NCBI RefSeq assembly: GCF_025698545.1
Contig: NC_068566.1
Coordinates: 28,312,444-28,376,443, forward strand
DNA: 64,000 nt
Direction: 5' to 3'
Source: Gossypium raimondii
Taxonomy: Eukaryota > Streptophyta > Magnoliopsida > Malvales > Malvaceae
The notes under the pieces are model-generated. The model saw nothing but the letters and a program-made list of their open reading frames with translations. It did no database searches and had not been told where the DNA came from. This document shows positions 22,770 through 33,529 of this stretch, piece after piece. Numbering within the stretch: the first letter of the stretch is position 1; every line of letters begins with the position of its first letter. The position numbers and the translations under genes were made by a program.

Positions 22770-24057
22770 CTGTTTATTTTTTAACGAGTTTTTTTTTTTC
22801 TTTTGTTACAGTTATAGTTTATTACCTTTTTAAATTTTAGCAAGTATTTCCTCTTTTTCATATTATACTATAAAAGGTTTTGAGTAATTGAGTGATAAAT
22901 TGACTGGGCGTTGCCGTATGTTTCGAAAAAAAAAAAAGAACAGCTGACCTTTTCTTTTTCCAAATCAATTTATCAAAATTTCGAATGGGTGATACTGATG
23001 ATAAGATATCCATTCGGTTACGACGACGACGTTTTTGTTTCTTGTAATAATATAATTAAAATCATTAGTCTTGTTTATTAGCATGCTTAAAAATTAGAAA
23101 ATTCTTTTTTGTTGGTTTTAGATTGTCATTTTGAGCTGGATTACCCCAAACAAAAAGAGCTTGGATTTGATATTTCAATTGTTTCTTTCTGCTTGGAAGT
23201 TTTTTTGTGTTAGGATAGTTGATTTCATTGGTTGTGTCTGTGGTAAGGGAGTAACGATTATAGTGATAGACATGATAGGATTACGCAATATAAATAAATT
23301 AAATTAAACAAGACATAATGGATTTATATTTGATGCAGTGACACATCATCTAAAAATGAATATAAGTGGATTTATTTTTAAAAATTTTAGATGATGTGCA
23401 AATATGTGATTCATTGACAATACATAAAATTATATACCGTTGCATCAAATATTAATTCTATATAAATTTCATTCAAGCAGACAATTTCGAAATTTGTATT
23501 ATATAAATTATCGACTATCAAATTCATATGTCAAGTATCACACGATTAAACATGAGGACAGGACAATTCAACAGTAGTAAACCATTTTCGGCCCATGTAT
23601 GGTACTGGTTCTTGGACCATTATACCTTACATTCTATAACTTTGTAGGAGAGGTTTGTGAATTAGCATTTATTGAAAACTTAATGCTCACTTGCTTAGTA
23701 GGTGAAAAAGATGGAAAAGGTAGGCATTAATGATTTGAGATCATGGAAACAAAATATTGGTGGATTTTGTTGTTGATCTTTCAGGATTGTTCGGAATTAA
23801 CCCTGTTTACAATGCAATACTTTGGGATTTAGTAATTTTAACCCTGTTTATTAAAGAACATGCTGTATAGAATAAGACGGACTGACTCGAGACTCTTTGA
23901 GTATTAAAGGAGGGTCTACTGTTTAAATCTTGAGAATTGTTGTTTTGACTATTTGTTTTTCTTGAAACATTGTGTTCAACATTCGTATCTGAGTGTAAGT
24001 AAATGGATATGGCATGAGAAAACTTAGAGCGTCATTAACCTTTATCCTGCTTGTCAG
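22770..24057 (+). other. leader intron sequence with a small MITE
   Basis: No coding sequence. It is interpreted as part of the 5' leader intron of the CIP1-type gene. It contains a short palindromic MITE at 23326-23452. Confidence 0.45.
23326..23452. mobile_element. small MITE, about 127 bp, with tatttgatgca ends
   Basis: The ends atatttgatgca (23326-23337) and tgcatcaaatat (23441-23452) are exact inverted repeats. Inner arms (acacatcatctaaaa and ttttagatgatgtg) are also inverted. The same end type and the gatgatgtg ... cataaaat motif occur in the MITE around the solo LTR at 27684-30312, so these are two members of one family. Confidence 0.65.
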
Positions 24058-24135
24058 ATTTTATGCTCAAGATGGAGATTTGCCTTGTCTTAACGCACAC
24101 TTGCTGAGCAAAATTTGTTGGGTAATCTAACTAAG

Positions 24136-26653
24136 ATGAGAAAGCATCGTTTTAGGGAGTCTATGGAGTCCTTCTTTGGGCATCATGTTGATCCAGAAAA
24201 GGATGAACAGCTTAAAGGAAGTAAAATAGGTAATTGTTCTACATTTTAATGTCTTTTTTTTGGATGTTCTGAAATGCTACCGCTCTCAATTTAACAGGAT
24301 TTTCCGTTTATGTTTTATTCTCTTCACTGCAGAAATTGATGACAAGGTGACAAAAATATTGAAGCTCATCAAAGATGAAGAAAATGACTCCAAGAAGGAA
24401 CCGCTTGTCCAGTTAATTGAGGATTTCCACAAACACTACCAAAGTCTATATGAACAATATGATCATCTCACAGGGGAGCTGAGGAAAAAAGTTCATGGAA
24501 AACGAGAAAAAGATGCCTTGTCCTCGTCAAGTTCAGATTCAGACTCTGACTATTCTTCGAAAGACAGAAACAGTAAAAATGGACAATTGGAAAGCGAATT
24601 TCAGAAAATAGCTGACGGCATTAAACAAGAACTTGAGGAAGCAAATCTGGAAATTGCTGACCTGAAAAGGAAGCTGACAGCTACAAGTGAAGAAAAAGAT
24701 GCTTTGAATTCAGATTATCTAGCCTCTTTAAGCAAGGTTCAAGAAGCAGAGGAAACCATAGAAAATCTGAAGCTTGAATCTGAAAGATCAGAGAGTGAAA
24801 AATCAAAACTTTTGGTTGAAAATGAAGAGCTGAGGCATAAACTGGACGCTGCTGCAAAGGTAGAAGCTGAGGTGAATCAAAGATTGGAATCTGCAGAACA
24901 CCAAGTTATGGAATTGGGCGAAGGTCTTAATGCTGCCGTGGAAGAGAATAAATCCCTTAACTCGAAACTTTCTGAGGTTTCAAATGAGTTTCAGCAGGCA
25001 CAGGGTAGAATACAACAGCTCATGGCTGAATTGAGTCAGTCAAAGGAGGAACTAGTTGAGAAAGAAAGGGAACTTTTGACACTCAAAGAGTTGCATGATA
25101 TGCATGGGAATCAATCATCTGCTCAGATAAAAGAATTAGAGGCACATGTAACAAGCTTGGAACTTGAGTTGGAATCATTGCAAACAACTAACAGAGATAT
25201 GGCGGAGCAGCTAGAGAACAAAGCAAGTGAAGCAGAACAGCTGGGAGAACAAAATATAGGACTCCAATCCCGCATTTCAGAACTCGAGATGATGTTAGAA
25301 AAGAGAGAAGAAGAAATTTTTATTCTCACGAAGAAACTTGAGGATGATAACAGAGAATCATTATCTGGAGTGGAGAACTTGACTGCTCAGGTAAATAATC
25401 TGCTATCGGAGATGGAGTCGTTGCAAGCTGAGAAGGCTCTGTTGGAAGAAAATTTAGCATTTAAAGGTGATGAATCATCAAATCAAGTACAGAGCTTAAT
25501 GGATGAGGTAAACACATTGCAGCAGCAGCTGGAATCCCTTCATAGCCAGAAGGCAGAACTGGAATTGCAGCTTGAGAGAGAGAAACAAGAGTCATCCGAA
25601 AGATTGAATGAAATGGAGAACCAGAAATCGGAGCTGAAGCAAATGGTCGAGGACCTTCAAAGAGATTTGGAAGCAAAAGGAGATGAGAAAAATGATTTAG
25701 TGAACCAGATTACAGATCATCAGAGAATGCTTAAAGAACAAGAAGATGCATTTAACAAGCTAAGCGAGGAGTACAAGCAACTTGAAACTTCATTTCAGGA
25801 CTGCAAAGCACTTATCGAAGTTACAGAAAGGAAGATGCAAGAAATGGCAGGAGAGCACGATAAGATCGTTCACTCCAAGGGTCAAACAGTAGCTGATTTG
25901 GAGCAAATTATTGAAGACTTGAAACGAGACTTAGAAATGAAAGGAGATGAGATAAGTACTTTTGTCGAGAACGTCCGCACAATCGAAGTTAAGCTCCGCT
26001 TGTCAAACCAAAAACTCCGAGTCACGGAACAGTTACTAACTGAGAAAGAAGAGAGTTTCAGAAAAGCAGAAGCCAAGTTCATGGAAGAACAAAGAATGCT
26101 TGAAGAAAGGATCACAATATTGTCTGAAAACAATGAAGCATATCGCAGGATGATCACTGATTTCTCGGGGAACGTGAGTAATACCTTGACTGGATTTGAA
26201 GCTATCAATCAGAAATTCGAAGCAGGCTATAGTAAATACAAACACTGCGTTGAAGAAACATCAAAAGAGCTGAGGATTGCTAAACATTGGGTTGGAGAAA
26301 CAAAGAGCGAAAAGAAGCAGCTTATGAATGAAATGACTAACATGATCGAGCAACTGAAAGATCAGAAGGAAAAAGAATCTACGTTACGGGAACAAGTTGA
26401 GAAGCTACAGATTAAGGCCAACAAGGAAGCAAACGAGAAGGAGAATCTGATGAAATCGGTGAAGCAACTGGAGAATAAAGTTGAGTTGTTGGAGAGGGCA
26501 ATAAAAGAGAAGGATGAAGGTATATTAGGCTTAGGAGAGGAGAAGAGGGAGGCCATTAGGCAACTTTGCACGTGGATAGATTACCACCGGAGTCGCTGCG
26601 ATGATCTGAAGGAAATACTCTCGAAAAGTGGCAGAGTTCAGAGGGCAACCTAG
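24136..26653 (+). CDS. CIP1: CIP1-type COP1-interacting coiled-coil protein
   Basis: Two coding exons, 24136-24229 and 24333-26653, joined in phase 1 across a 103-bp intron (gtaatt...ctgcag), give 804 aa. The start MRKHRFRESMESFFGHHVD and the junction KGSKIEIDDKV match the N-terminus known for CIP1 proteins. A Ser/Asp patch (SSSSSDSDSDYSSKD) follows at about residues 95-112, then some 600 residues of heptad-rich coiled coil. The conserved block KLRLSNQKLRVTEQLL lies at about residue 583, and the end is EEKREAIRQLCTWIDYHRSRC. CIP1 is known to bind COP1 and to associate with the cytoskeleton, linking to light and ABA responses. Arabidopsis CIP1 is about twice as long, with internal coiled-coil repeats, so this copy has a shorter rod. 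It lies in tandem, same strand, behind a shorter paralogue. Confidence 0.9.
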
Positions 26654-26970
26654 AGTAAGTCCCTCGTATTTTTCATTACATTAGTATGTTCATTTTGGTT
26701 CTGCATTTATGGATTGTTTTTCATTGTTTCATTTGTTTTTTTTCTTTTTATTCCACAAGTTGGGCTGTTGATAAAAGCAAATTGTCAGGGTGATGTTCAG
26801 TCATGTTCTCGTAGAACTTGGTTGCTTGTAAGGATAATAAAACTGCAGTTATCAGAAATTTCTGGAGCATTGGTAAATGAGTTAAAAGGTGCAGACATTT
26901 TAGCTCTACACGGGAATGAGTTAAAAGCTTACCACATGTTTCAGGGTTTTTTAATCAATCTTTATTCATA
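26654..26970 (+). other. 3' untranslated region of the CIP1-type gene
   Basis: Sequence after the TAG stop has no conserved coding content. The frame 26714-26971 has no recognisable domain and is judged to be UTR read-through. Confidence 0.4.
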
Positions 26971-27683
26971 ATTTTTTAACTCACATTCCAGTTAAATTTT
27001 AGTTTTTGTATTTTTCGAATGGCTTAATATTAATTTCTATATTTTTCTAAAGTTTGAAATTTTATTATCAATTAAATCCAATTATTAGTTTTGTCGCTAT
27101 GGATTTAGTTCAATCATTCTATATTTGAAATTACCGTTTTAATAAATGATATTTTTTAATTTATTAACTGAATTTCTAGTGAGTAATAAAAACTAAATAT
27201 GATCAAATTATAGTATATTGATTACAATCAAAAGTTTAATTAAGTACAAAGATTAATAATAAAATTTAACCTCTCGATTTTATAGCGATGAAAAGAGAAG
27301 CATGAAAAATTTTAAACTCATCGACAGCTAGCTGTAGTTCAGTGTTGGCTGGCTTGGCCTTGGCTCTGCTCGCTGCCCCCACCCCTGCTGTTGTTCATTG
27401 AATCATCAAATCATCACTCTCATCTCTGCATCTTCAAATCTGCTTAACACAACTATTGACCATTCACACTGCACGTGGGAGATATTTAATTAAAATTTTC
27501 AAAAATTTTAAGGTGTTGTATCACATTGTGTCAATGTATAGAATAGAAATATCAAGTATATAAATATTTTTTTATCATTAATTATAAATGAAAAACTATC
27601 CAAGTTAGATAAATATGAATGTAATTATAATATTTCTATGATTTGTAATGACATTTATAGATAAATAACGTTTATACAATGGG
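26971..27683. other. AT-rich intergenic sequence
   Basis: I see no gene or clear repeat. The stretch runs from the 3' end of the CIP1-type gene to the MITE that holds the solo LTR. Confidence 0.5.
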
Positions 27684-28780
27684 TAAATATTTGATGTATT
27701 GTCGATGTACAAGCCCAATTTTTAGCCTAAAACCCAATTAACCCTAAACTAAACAAAAACAATTAAACCCCAACTACCCAATTACAAACCAAAGCCCAAA
27801 TCAGCAACCCAATACCCAACTAGCCTAACCCGAAGCCCAAACCTAGCCCAACTACCCAACTGGCCCAATCCCCCCAAAGTCAAACTAGGGTTTCAGAAAA
27901 GAAATCTTAGCGCCGCATCAGCTGACCAGCCGCCACTGCCACGGTCATGTCGCCCACTTGCCCTGCCACCGTCGCTTCTGTCGCCGCATATCCCATCGCC
28001 ACTTGCCTGCAAAACGAGAGAAAGACACGACAAGTAATAAATAAAATATTGTAAAAATGGCTATAAAGCCATAGCAAAAATTGTAAAACGGGATTCCCCC
28101 CCCCCCTTTTCTCTCGATTTGGAGAAATAAAAACAAAAAAATAGAGTCAACAACCCCTTTTAGGTATATTTATTTTCTTTTTCTAATTTTAATTTTTTTC
28201 TCTATTTTTTTTTCTTTTTCGAGTTATTTGTGTTCGATTTTGTTTCTTTTTTTTAAAACTATATATATAACATATAAAAAAAAGCAGAAAAAAAAGCATA
28301 CCTTTTGATTTTTCCGGCCACCGTGTGCGGTGGTCGGCGCGACGGCGTCGACGGCGGAAGATTGCCGGAGCCCATGGCCGGACTTGGGGCCTGAGAGAGA
28401 AGGAGAGAGCTCTCTCTCTCTGTTTTTTTTAAAATGATGAAACTGATTTGTTTTTTGGCTTTTCTTATTATTTATACTAAACATGAAACGACGTCGTTTT
28501 GGTGGGGAGGATCCGCGTGTTGACCCGACCCAACCGCCTAGGATCCGCGTGTTTTCTAGCGCATGGGTAATTTGCGCACGCAGTCCTCCCTCTTTTGCGA
28601 TGGTTTTCAATTTGGTCCAAGAACCATGTGCCTGGGTCTTGGCAGAACGGCGCCGTTCGATTAATAGGAATAATTTCCTAATTGGCCCTTCTATTTTTCG
28701 CGTGACTCACATTTTGATCCCTTACCCTATTTTATTTTTGATTTCAGCCCTGAGATTTCGTTTCAGTTTTGATTCAGTCC

Positions 28781-28811
<31 letters not shown>

Positions 28812-30312
28812 TACTTATTTATATTTATTTTATTAAAATTTCGGTATATGTATATATATGTGCATATATTTTTATGATATATATACATTATTTTTGTAAC
28901 ATATATGTATATATACTTATATATTTTATATATTTTTTAACTTATATACATATCTATATATATTTTCATTTTCATAAATATATACATATTTATTTTTCTT
29001 TTATATATATTTAAATATACTTTATATATTTTGTTAATTTATATATATATACATATTTTAGTTTATGTCTATATATATCTTTTTATATTTAATTGTATTT
29101 GTTACTTGTTTATTTCATTTTTGTTATTATTTTGAATGAATGTTTTAATTTATTTGTTTATATATATATTGTTATTTTATATGATTGTAGGTATGACTTT
29201 TATTTATTTTATATTGTTGCTATTACTCGTGTCATTTTTATTTTATGTGTATTATGATTTTACCATGATAACAACAATGTAATTTGCTTTCACATTTTTT
29301 TACTACGATTTTCGTGTTTTATTTTACTCGATATAACAAAATTTGTTTTAAAAAAAATATATTTCGTGTTTAGATTCGAAAGGATCATACCCTAACTTAC
29401 TGGGTTTCGATTTTCATAATAAATCTAAATGCACGAATCTTTTCAAACTCAAGTTTTTAAACGATCTCGGGAGTTAAGAAAAGATCGTGCCCTAACTTAC
29501 TGGGCCTGATTCATTTCTAAACCCGAGATAATAAAATATCATTTAAATAAACATTTTTCATCTGCGTATCGGGAATTCGAGACATTGTGTCCTAACTTAC
29601 TGGATATGATTCTCTTTCTCGAATAACGTAAAATATCCCCTTTTTCCTGAAAATTTTCAACGTTTTAATACAAGGATCGTATTTTTAAAATTCTTCAAGG
29701 TTCTCAATTTTCAACATTAAGACATTAAGTAATCAACTAGGTACCAATTTTGGGCGTATCGAGGGTGCTAATCCTTCCTCGTATGCGTGTAACCGACTCC
29801 GAACCCGCTTTTTTGAATTTCGTGGACCAAACTTGTTGTTTTAATAAAATCAAACCGTTTATTAAAAACAACCCCTTTTCGAGGTGATTCAATCACACCT
29901 CATAAAAAAGGATTGGTGGCGACTCCCGTTTTTTTTTGTTTTCGTCAAAACCCAAGTTGACCCCGTTTTCATCCAAAAAATGGTGTCAACAGTCGGTACA
30001 TAAATCTCATGTACAATCAGTTACTAATAACATGTAATCTCATTATTAAATAAAAAAATAGAGGATTTATAAATAAATACTAATAATTTTATTTAAATAT
30101 AATTAAATCATAATTAAATGTTAAATCTTTAAACTCAAGAGTTATTAATATTATTTATAATAGTTAGTTTAATGTTTAATTATGTTTTAAAAATTTGTTA
30201 GTATTTATTTACAAATCCTCTATATTTATTGTTTAATTTAATGATGATGTGCTATATTATTATTCATTAATGGTATATAAAATTTACGTATGGACGACGT
30301 ATCAAATATTTA
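27684..30312. mobile_element. palindromic MITE split by a solo LTR (about 338 bp without it)
   Basis: The left end taaatatttgatgtat (27684-27699) and the right end acgtatcaaatattta (30297-30312) are inverted. Removing the LTR and one target copy joins the left end to 29992 onward, giving a near-palindrome: atagaggatttataaataaa at about 30059 pairs with tatttacaaatcctctat at about 30206. It is the same family as the MITE at 23326-23452. Non-coding and non-autonomous. Confidence 0.7.
27706..29991 (+). mobile_element. solo LTR of the Tat family, 2286 bp
   Basis: It opens tgtacaagcccaatttttag and closes atggtgtcaaca. The flanks gtcga (27701-27705) and gtcgg (29992-29996) form a 5-bp target duplication with one mismatch. 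Layout and the final 250 bases (gtgctaatccttcctcg, ggattggtggcgactc) match the Tat LTR at 7998-10401, in the same orientation. No internal region is present, so it is the product of LTR-LTR recombination. It includes an (ATT)n tract near 28780, AT-rich tatata sequence at 28840-29080 and the palindrome aaacgacgtcgttt at 28486. The frames at 28224-29014 are not genes. Confidence 0.9.
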
Positions 30313-31199
30313 AAAAAAAAAAGAAACTTCTCCATTCTTACATAAATTAATTAGAAGTTCACTAAAAATGGGGTTTTTATGATTGATTGAAGCTAGGTTT
30401 AGTTAGTAAGATTTTTTAATATTTTAAGTTGGAGTGATTAGAGGTGTAAGTTTTTTGGTAATATAATTAGATATTTTCGTTAAATATAATATTCAAAACT
30501 AAATTGATAGATAATTACCACATGATTATTTTTTCACATTATACTGTCACGTCAGGACTTAGCGAGTGAAAAGTAAATTGGGTGCAACTTATAATCAAAA
30601 AGAAAATTCAAGGATGGATGTAATTGACACGTATTTGATATTTTAGGTAATAAAGAAAAAGGTATGAGACGGAGAGGTTTGTGCGAAGAGAGTTATTTTA
30701 TTTTCATTTGATATACTAATAAATAAAAGCAACTAAGCAAAGGGAAAAGAGTATATAACCTTGTGGAAAAAAAGTAGAAGAAAGATGCTTAAGTTTGACT
30801 CCATTTAATTCCAAGAAAATTAAATTCAATAACACACCCACCAAAAATAAAAGTAGCACCAATTTCCTAGGACGATAATCACGGACTCCAACATCAACCT
30901 TAATTTATCACATGTGTAATTTTCATATGATTCTTACAAAAAACCAAGTTTATTTTTAAGATTAAAATTCCGAAATTCATTAAGTATAGGGGCTAAAAAA
31001 GATTATATTGAAGAACAGGAACTAAACCACACAATTGACGTGGGACTAGTAGCAAGATTTAACCTAATTTATTTAACTATTATCTCTTGAGTTAAGATTA
31101 AAATTTCAAATTTTGAAAAATACAATGATTAAAATAGGCTAAAATAAAACTTAAAGACTAGAAATTTGACCAATTACTAAATGTGATACAACTTCTGTT
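30313..31199. other. AT-rich intergenic sequence
   Basis: No coding sequence, RNA gene or defined repeat recognised. Confidence 0.5.
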
Positions 31200-31204
31200 T
31201 TAAG

Positions 31205-33165
31205 TTTTGGCTAAATTCATGATTTAGCTCCTGAAGTATACCCATTTTGCCACTTTAGTACTTCAATTTTTTTTGTTACAATTTGGTACTTAAAAGTACC
31301 AATTTCCTCTATTTTCAATCCATTTGGTAAGTACCGTTAGGCCACTTTGGCCAATGGAAAAGTGCCACATAACTTGTTCTTGATCAATGAAAAATGTCAT
31401 GTGGTAATTAGATTTTTTTTAAATTAAAATACTAAATTTAAATTAAGAAATAGAAAAATACAATATTAAATATTTAAATATTAAAAAACACGGTTAACTT
31501 TGATCAACCATTGACCGACGTTGATCGAGCGTTGGCCTAGCACATGTCACTATTAGAATATGTCACATGTCTTTTTTTTAATATTATATATATTATATTG
31601 ATTAAAAAATAAAAAATTTATATATAATACAAAATAATATATAAAAATTGAAATGGTTATAAAATTTAAAAATATATTTAAACTTCAAGTAATTACAAAG
31701 AAATCTTGAAATTTAAATAGAATTTTATAAAAAATTATTTTTACAATTTTTTTAAAATTCTTGTAATAACATTATTAATTCCAACTAATTCCTTTTCAGT
31801 TATCTTATTTTATTACAAATTTTCTATAATTTATATTTTTTCTAAATTTTATATATTTATTTCTATTTTTGTATTTTTAAATGTATATATATTTAATAAA
31901 AGAAAATATATATTTTTTACATAAAGTAAACATGTGGCGTATCAAATGGTTGTGAACTTCTATGAGAAAATGGACTAAAAAATAAGTAAAAAGGAGGCAT
32001 ACTTTCGGGTAATTCCCCAATAAAAGCCGTTTTTTTTCAAAATTTACCGAAATGGGTCGATTTTTTTATTATTTACCGGAATGGGCCATTTTCCGCGAAA
32101 TCGCGTCCACGTCAACGCGATGTCAGGGTACGTGTCAGGACATCGCGTCCACATCAGCGCGATTTGCTTACGTGGACACAAATCGCGCCTACGAGGACGC
32201 GATTTGCTGACGTGGATGAACAATTTATGTTTTTAAGCTTGGAAAACTTTGAAAGGCCATAACTTTTCGCTCGGTTGTCCGATTGAGACGATTTTTTTTA
32301 TTTCGAATAACTTTTCGAGATCTACGCGCTGACAAACTGCCGCAGTTTTCGTCGAAAAAGATCCTTTTTTGCCCCTAAATTTCTATTTTTTCGGTTTAAA
32401 ATTGAATTTTGAAACATTTAAATCATTATTTTACTTATTTATTTGAAGTAAACACCAGATTTTTTTTTTACAGAATTGTCTTATATCATCCTGTTATAGG
32501 TATAAGTCAGCTCATTCCACTTTTGAGAAGTTTCCTAAAATTTTCCATTTTATTCAATTTAGTCCCTAAAACCTAAATAGTCATATTTTCAAATTTAAGC
32601 TTCGTTTTCAATTCAAATTCAATTTCATCCTTCCATAACATTCAAATATTCTTAAATACAAAATTTCATGCTAATTTTGAAATAATTACACTTTAGTCCC
32701 TATACTCGTAATTAACAAATTATACTTTACAAATTAGTCTCTATTCATCTCTAAGCGGTTTGTCGTAGCGTAGATCTCGAAAAGTTATTCAAATAAAAAA
32801 TCGTCTCAATCGGACAACCGAGCCAAAAGTTATGGCCTTTCAAAGTTTTTCAAGCTAAAAACATAAACCGTTCATGCCACGTCAAGAAATCGCGTCCTCT
32901 AGGGCGCGATTTCATCCACGCCAAGAAGTCGCTACCGACGTGGACGCGATTTCTGGCGCATACCTCGACATCATACCGACGTGGACGCGATTTCGCGGAA
33001 AATAGACCATTCCGGTAAATAATTAAATAGTTGACCCATTTCAATAAATTTTGAAAAAAATGGCTTTTATTGGTAAATTACCCCATACTTTCGGTATTAA
33101 AGTGAGGAAAAAAATATTTAAGTACTAAATTAAAAAAAAAATGGGTATACTTCAAAATTTGTGTA
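31205..33165. mobile_element. outer TIR element interrupted by a MULE-type MITE
   Basis: The left segment around 31236-31270 (cctgaagtatacccatttt, then ttagtacttcaa) is inverted with the right segment around 33117-33155 (aagtactaaatt, then aaatgggtatacttc). Between them lies AT-rich sequence plus the complete MITE 32007-33083. The exact ends and target duplication of the outer element are not resolved; it may be an older non-autonomous element. Confidence 0.45.
32007..33083. mobile_element. MULE-type MITE, 1077 bp, long TIRs and 9-bp target duplication
   Basis: It starts gggtaattccccaataaaag and ends cttttattggtaaattaccc. Both sides carry the exact 9-bp duplication catactttc (31998-32006 and 33084-33092), which is characteristic of Mutator-like transposition. 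The inverted arms are about 330 bp each (32007 to about 32340 and about 32757 to 33083) and contain several CpG-rich words such as gacgcgatttcgcgg, gaaatcgcgtcc and cgacgtggacgcg. The middle, about 32345-32755, is AT-rich and non-coding. No transposase, so non-autonomous. Confidence 0.88.
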
Positions 33166-33529
33166 TGGTAAACGTTGATTTCTTCTTCGAAAACAAATCA
33201 TGTCAGTCTCAGACCCATTGAATTGCTTTCTTCGAACCAAAGAAAGCCAGGTTTGCTCTTCCATGGCAGCCTTTTCCAAAGAAACTTCGACACGTCATCG
33301 TTTTGGGCCCCCTTCTTCTAACGACTAAACCCACCACTGAAACTACAGATTGTGACTTTTTGTATTTTTTTCTTTCCCTCCAAACTTCTGCTTTAGTCTT
33401 TTACCATGAAACACAGATTCTTTGACTTTTTAAACACTAGTCGTCTCTCAAAAACACAATTTTGAGGCCAAAATTAAGATAACTAAAGCTTGGTTTTTCT
33501 CTTTTGGGATCTTTTAGTTTTGTTTTTTA
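33093..33529 (+). promoter_or_regulatory. promoter and leader region of the EDR4-like gene
   Basis: About 430 bases lie between the MITE and the EDR4-like start codon. The pyrimidine-rich stretches (ttttttctttccctcc, ggtttttctcttttggg) are typical of plant 5' leaders. No specific element or TATA box can be assigned. Confidence 0.3.

Noticed and set aside
26714-26971. Possible small hydrophobic protein after the CIP1-type gene
   Set aside because: No conserved sequence; position fits the 3' untranslated region.
28483-28836. 117-codon frame in the solo LTR
   Set aside because: It lies wholly within LTR sequence and ends in the (ATT)n tract; no similarity to a protein.
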